A stretch of 7,301 nucleotides of DNA from Propionibacteriaceae bacterium (GTDB taxonomy: Bacteria > Actinomycetota > Actinomycetes > Propionibacteriales > Propionibacteriaceae). Below the pieces are notes generated by a model. That model saw only the letters and a list, made by a program, of their open reading frames with translations, was not told the origin of the DNA and did no database searches. The number at the start of each line of letters is the position of its first letter. Position 1 is the stretch's first letter. Both the position numbers and the translations under genes were made by a program. Positions 5,671 to 7,301 of this stretch are shown here, in pieces. The stretch is from the NCBI GenBank assembly GCA_030544185.1, contig JAUNRO010000159.1, forward strand, positions 1-7,301, in the 5' to 3' direction.

Positions 5671-6480
5671 ATGAAGGGCCGCGTAGTCCCCGACCCCGAG
5701 CAGCCCGGCGCCTGGTATGTCCGGATTAACGGCACCGACCATTCCTGGATCGACCCGAACGACCCGCTGCGGCTGGAGTTCGACTATATGCAGCGGATCG
5801 CCGATGTCATCGACACGCACGCGCCGCCCGGTGAGAGGCTGCGAGTGCTCCACATCGGCGGCGCGGGCATGACCCTGCCGCGCTATGTTGCCGCGAGGCG
5901 CCCGACATCGGCGCAGGTGGTGCTGGAGCCCGACGCGAGCCTGACCGAGGAGGTCCGCCGGCTGGTCCCCCTGCCGCGCAATTCCGGGATCAAGGTTCGC
6001 GCCGTGGACGGGCGCGCGGGCGTCGCGGCGGTCCGCGACGGCTGGGCTGCCGATGCGGTCGTCGTCGACGCCTTCGTGGATGCCTCGGTGCCGGCCGACC
6101 TCACCACCGTGGAGTTCTTCGCCGACGTGCGGCGGATTCTTGCCCCGGCCGGTGTGCTGCTGCTGAACGTGACGGACAAGTCGCCGTTCGTCTATACGCG
6201 GCGGGTGCTTGCCGGTCTCACCGAGATCTTCCCCGAGGCCCTGCTCAGCGCGGAACCGCCGACGCTCAAGGGCCGGCGTTTCGGCAACATCCTGTTGGCC
6301 GGCTCGGCGGTGACCCTGCCGATCGCAGCCCTGGCCCGCAAGGCAGCCGGATCGGTCTTCCCCTATCGCGTGCTGCACGGTGTGCATCTCGCCCGGTTCG
6401 GCTCCGGCGGCGCGCCGTTCACCGATGCCGACTCCGGCCGCTCACCCGAGCCGCCCGGCGGACCGGCCTTCTTCCGCTGA
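5671..6480 (+). CDS. Spermidine-synthase-like Rossmann protein
   Basis: The 269-residue protein has the spermidine synthase/methyltransferase-type fold. Visible parts are a substrate-side entry LRLEFDYMQRI (33-43), the nucleotide-binding glycine loop VLHIGGAGMTLPRY (59-72), the acidic residue of motif II in VVLEPD (83-88), AVDGRAG (111-117) and VVVDAF (130-135), then FFADVRRILAPAGVLLLNV (149-167). Actinobacterial genomes carry many such proteins annotated 'spermidine synthase'. Here the GGGDG of true aminopropyltransferases is GGAGM and the usual D-S/T-S/T-D-P polyamine motif is DAFVD, so polyamine synthesis is doubtful. A methyltransferase or non-catalytic S-adenosyl ligand-binding role is as likely. 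The C-terminal 25 residues are Gly/Pro-rich and probably disordered. The ATG at 5671 follows AGGAAGAG by about 10 nt. A longer frame from 5596 overlaps the upstream gene and is not preferred. Confidence 0.85.
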   Translation: MKGRVVPDPEQPGAWYVRINGTDHSWIDPNDPLRLEFDYMQRIADVIDTHAPPGERLRVLHIGGAGMTLPRYVAARRPTSAQVVLEPDASLTEEVRRLVPLPRNSGIKVRAVDGRAGVAAVRDGWAADAVVVDAFVDASVPADLTTVEFFADVRRILAPAGVLLLNVTDKSPFVYTRRVLAGLTEIFPEALLSAEPPTLKGRRFGNILLAGSAVTLPIAALARKAAGSVFPYRVLHGVHLARFGSGGAPFTDADSGRSPEPPGGPAFFR

Positions 6481-6492
6481 GCCATCGCCCGC

Positions 6493-6498
6493 GAGAAT
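6493..6498 (+). promoter_or_regulatory. Candidate leaderless -10 box for the sortase-like gene
   Basis: GAGAAT resembles TAnnnT except for its first base and ends 7 nt before the ATG at 6506, the spacing expected when transcription starts at the start codon. There is no Shine-Dalgarno site before this ATG, which supports a leaderless start. Another in-frame ATG at 6497 overlaps the box. Confidence 0.35.
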
Positions 6499-6505
6499 GG
6501 GCCCC

Positions 6506-7174
6506 ATGACCGACCTGATGGACGACCTCGTCAACCTCCAGTCGCGGCGGCGCCGCCGGCTGTCGGTGGCGGGGCTCGTGGTCATCCTGGTCGTGGCGCT
6601 CGCGCTCGGCTGGGCCGGTTGGCAGTTCCTCGGATCGGGGGTGTGGGCGCGGGCGCAGCACGCCGATCAGATCCGCGAGCTGCGGACCCAGTGGGAATCC
6701 GGCGAACCTGCGCCGCCGGGCGAGCGGGCACCTGCCAGCGAGGCGTACGCCATCCTCCGCGTCCCGGAGTTCGGCGCGGAGTTCGAGGTCCCCGTGCGCA
6801 ACGGCACCGAGCCGCGGGACCTGCGCCGCGGGGTCGGGGCGTACGCCTCCTCCGTGCGACCCGGCCAGATCGGGAATCTCGCGATTGCCGGCTATCGGAC
6901 CACCCACGGCGCCCCGTTCGGGAAGCTGCTGGAACTCGATAAAGGCGATGAGGTGGAGATCGAGACGCGGGAGGCGGTCTATACCTATGTGCTGGACGTT
7001 CCCGCGCGCGACGTCACCGTCGGGCCGGACGACGCCTGGGTGCTGGATCCGGTGCCGGGGACGGCCGATGAGCCCACGCAGCCGACGCTGACGCTGACGA
7101 CCAGCCAGGACCTCGTGCACTCCCCGGACCGGTCGGTCGCGTTCGGCCATCTCGGGGCGACCCGGACGAAGTGA
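6506..7174 (+). CDS. Sortase-fold membrane protein with catalytic His and Cys replaced (pseudo-sortase)
   Basis: The 222-residue protein has a short cytoplasmic N-terminus with five Arg in a row (14-18), a transmembrane helix (about 20-43), a linker and a sortase domain (about 78-216) of the class E type found in actinobacteria. Class hallmarks are GNLAIAGYRTTHGAPFGKL (123-141), GDEVEIET (147-154), VLDPVPG (179-185) and TLTLTTS (194-200). In active enzymes of this class the first reads GHRTTYGAPF and the last ends TLTTC. Here the catalytic His is Tyr130 (codon TAT), the catalytic Cys is Ser200 (codon AGC), and a His appears at 134 where Tyr is usual. The candidate catalytic Arg, Arg209 in SPDRSVAF, remains. 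Transpeptidation of LPXTG-like substrates is therefore unlikely. The reading frame is intact and composition matches its neighbours. No sortase substrate gene lies in the window. It follows the Rossmann gene by 25 nt and precedes pyrE by 21 nt. The start at 6506 fits a leaderless transcript. Confidence 0.88.
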   Translation: MTDLMDDLVNLQSRRRRRLSVAGLVVILVVALALGWAGWQFLGSGVWARAQHADQIRELRTQWESGEPAPPGERAPASEAYAILRVPEFGAEFEVPVRNGTEPRDLRRGVGAYASSVRPGQIGNLAIAGYRTTHGAPFGKLLELDKGDEVEIETREAVYTYVLDVPARDVTVGPDDAWVLDPVPGTADEPTQPTLTLTTSQDLVHSPDRSVAFGHLGATRTK

Positions 7175-7182
7175 GGGGCCAC

Positions 7183-7188
7183 TAGGCT
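7183..7188 (+). promoter_or_regulatory. Leaderless -10 box for pyrE
   Basis: TAGGCT fits TAnnnT and ends exactly 7 nt before the pyrE ATG, so transcription would start at or next to the A of the start codon. There is no Shine-Dalgarno site in the 21-nt gap, consistent with leaderless translation, which is common in actinobacteria. The -35 region has no good match and lies inside the upstream coding sequence. Confidence 0.55.
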
Positions 7189-7195
7189 CAGCGCC

Positions 7196-7301
7196 ATGTC
7201 CGACACGCAAGAGCTCATCCGCCACATCATCGATCTCGCCATCGTCCGCGGGAAGGTCACGCTGTCGTCCGGCCGGGAAGCCGACTATTACGTCGACATG
7301 C
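7196..7301 (+). CDS. pyrE: Orotate phosphoribosyltransferase, 5' end only
   Basis: Only the first 35 codons are present. The segment LIRHIIDLAIVRG (7-19), KVTLSSGREADYYVDM (20-35) is the highly conserved N-terminus of PyrE, in which the FTLASGxxSxYYxDx-type motif contributes to orotate and PRPP binding. The enzyme makes orotidine 5'-phosphate from orotate and PRPP in the cytoplasm, the fifth step of pyrimidine synthesis. The PRPP-binding loop lies beyond the window edge. A leaderless start at 7196 is supported by the TAGGCT box. The link to the preceding sortase-like and Rossmann genes is by position only. Confidence 0.93.
   Translation, partial: MSDTQELIRHIIDLAIVRGKVTLSSGREADYYVDM

Noticed and set aside
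6506..7174. Sortase-like gene as a decaying pseudogene
   Set aside because: The frame is complete, length and domain order are normal, and composition matches neighbours; only the two catalytic residues differ.

Overview
This is a GC-rich stretch of a high-GC Gram-positive (actinobacterial) chromosome. The signs are heavy third-position G/C, frequent gcgtacgcc-type codon pairs, TAnnnT-type -10 boxes placed about 7 nt before start codons (leaderless genes), and families typical of actinobacteria: a class E-type sortase fold, the small membrane family often called 'LigA', and an HTD2/MaoC-like dehydratase. Species cannot be told from the sequence; the Propionibacteriales or a neighbouring order is a guess. 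No mobile element, tRNA, rRNA, CRISPR array or phage gene is visible.

Layout. (1) Bases 1-523, minus strand: 5' part of a FAS1-like (HTD2/MaoC-type) acyl-thioester dehydratase that runs off the left edge. (2) Bases 610-2161, plus strand: a small two-helix membrane protein of the misnamed 'LigA' family, then a patatin-like serine phospholipase. (3) Bases 2205-2836, minus strand: two tandem paralogous 67- and 68-residue membrane proteins, convergent with the patatin gene, with an inverted repeat overlapping a candidate promoter between them. (4) Bases 2926-5118, minus strand: a 730-residue CotA/phenoxazinone-synthase-like multicopper oxidase with all copper ligands and no signal peptide. (5) Bases 5301-7301, plus strand: a tight cluster of a membrane-anchored protein with a ribosomal L7/L12 C-terminal-like domain, a spermidine-synthase-like Rossmann protein, a sortase-fold membrane protein and the start of pyrE, with gaps of 19-25 nt.

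The strongest oddity is the sortase-fold protein at 6506-7174. It keeps the fold, the membrane anchor and the candidate catalytic Arg, but has Tyr in place of the catalytic His and Ser in place of the catalytic Cys. It looks like an intact pseudo-sortase that may have been kept for a non-transpeptidase role. The other points of interest are the tandem small membrane paralogues with a palindrome on their internal promoter, the membrane-tethered L7/L12-like domain in a cluster with pyrE, and the apparently cytoplasmic laccase with a long N-terminal extension. I see no obvious defence or other complex multigene system.
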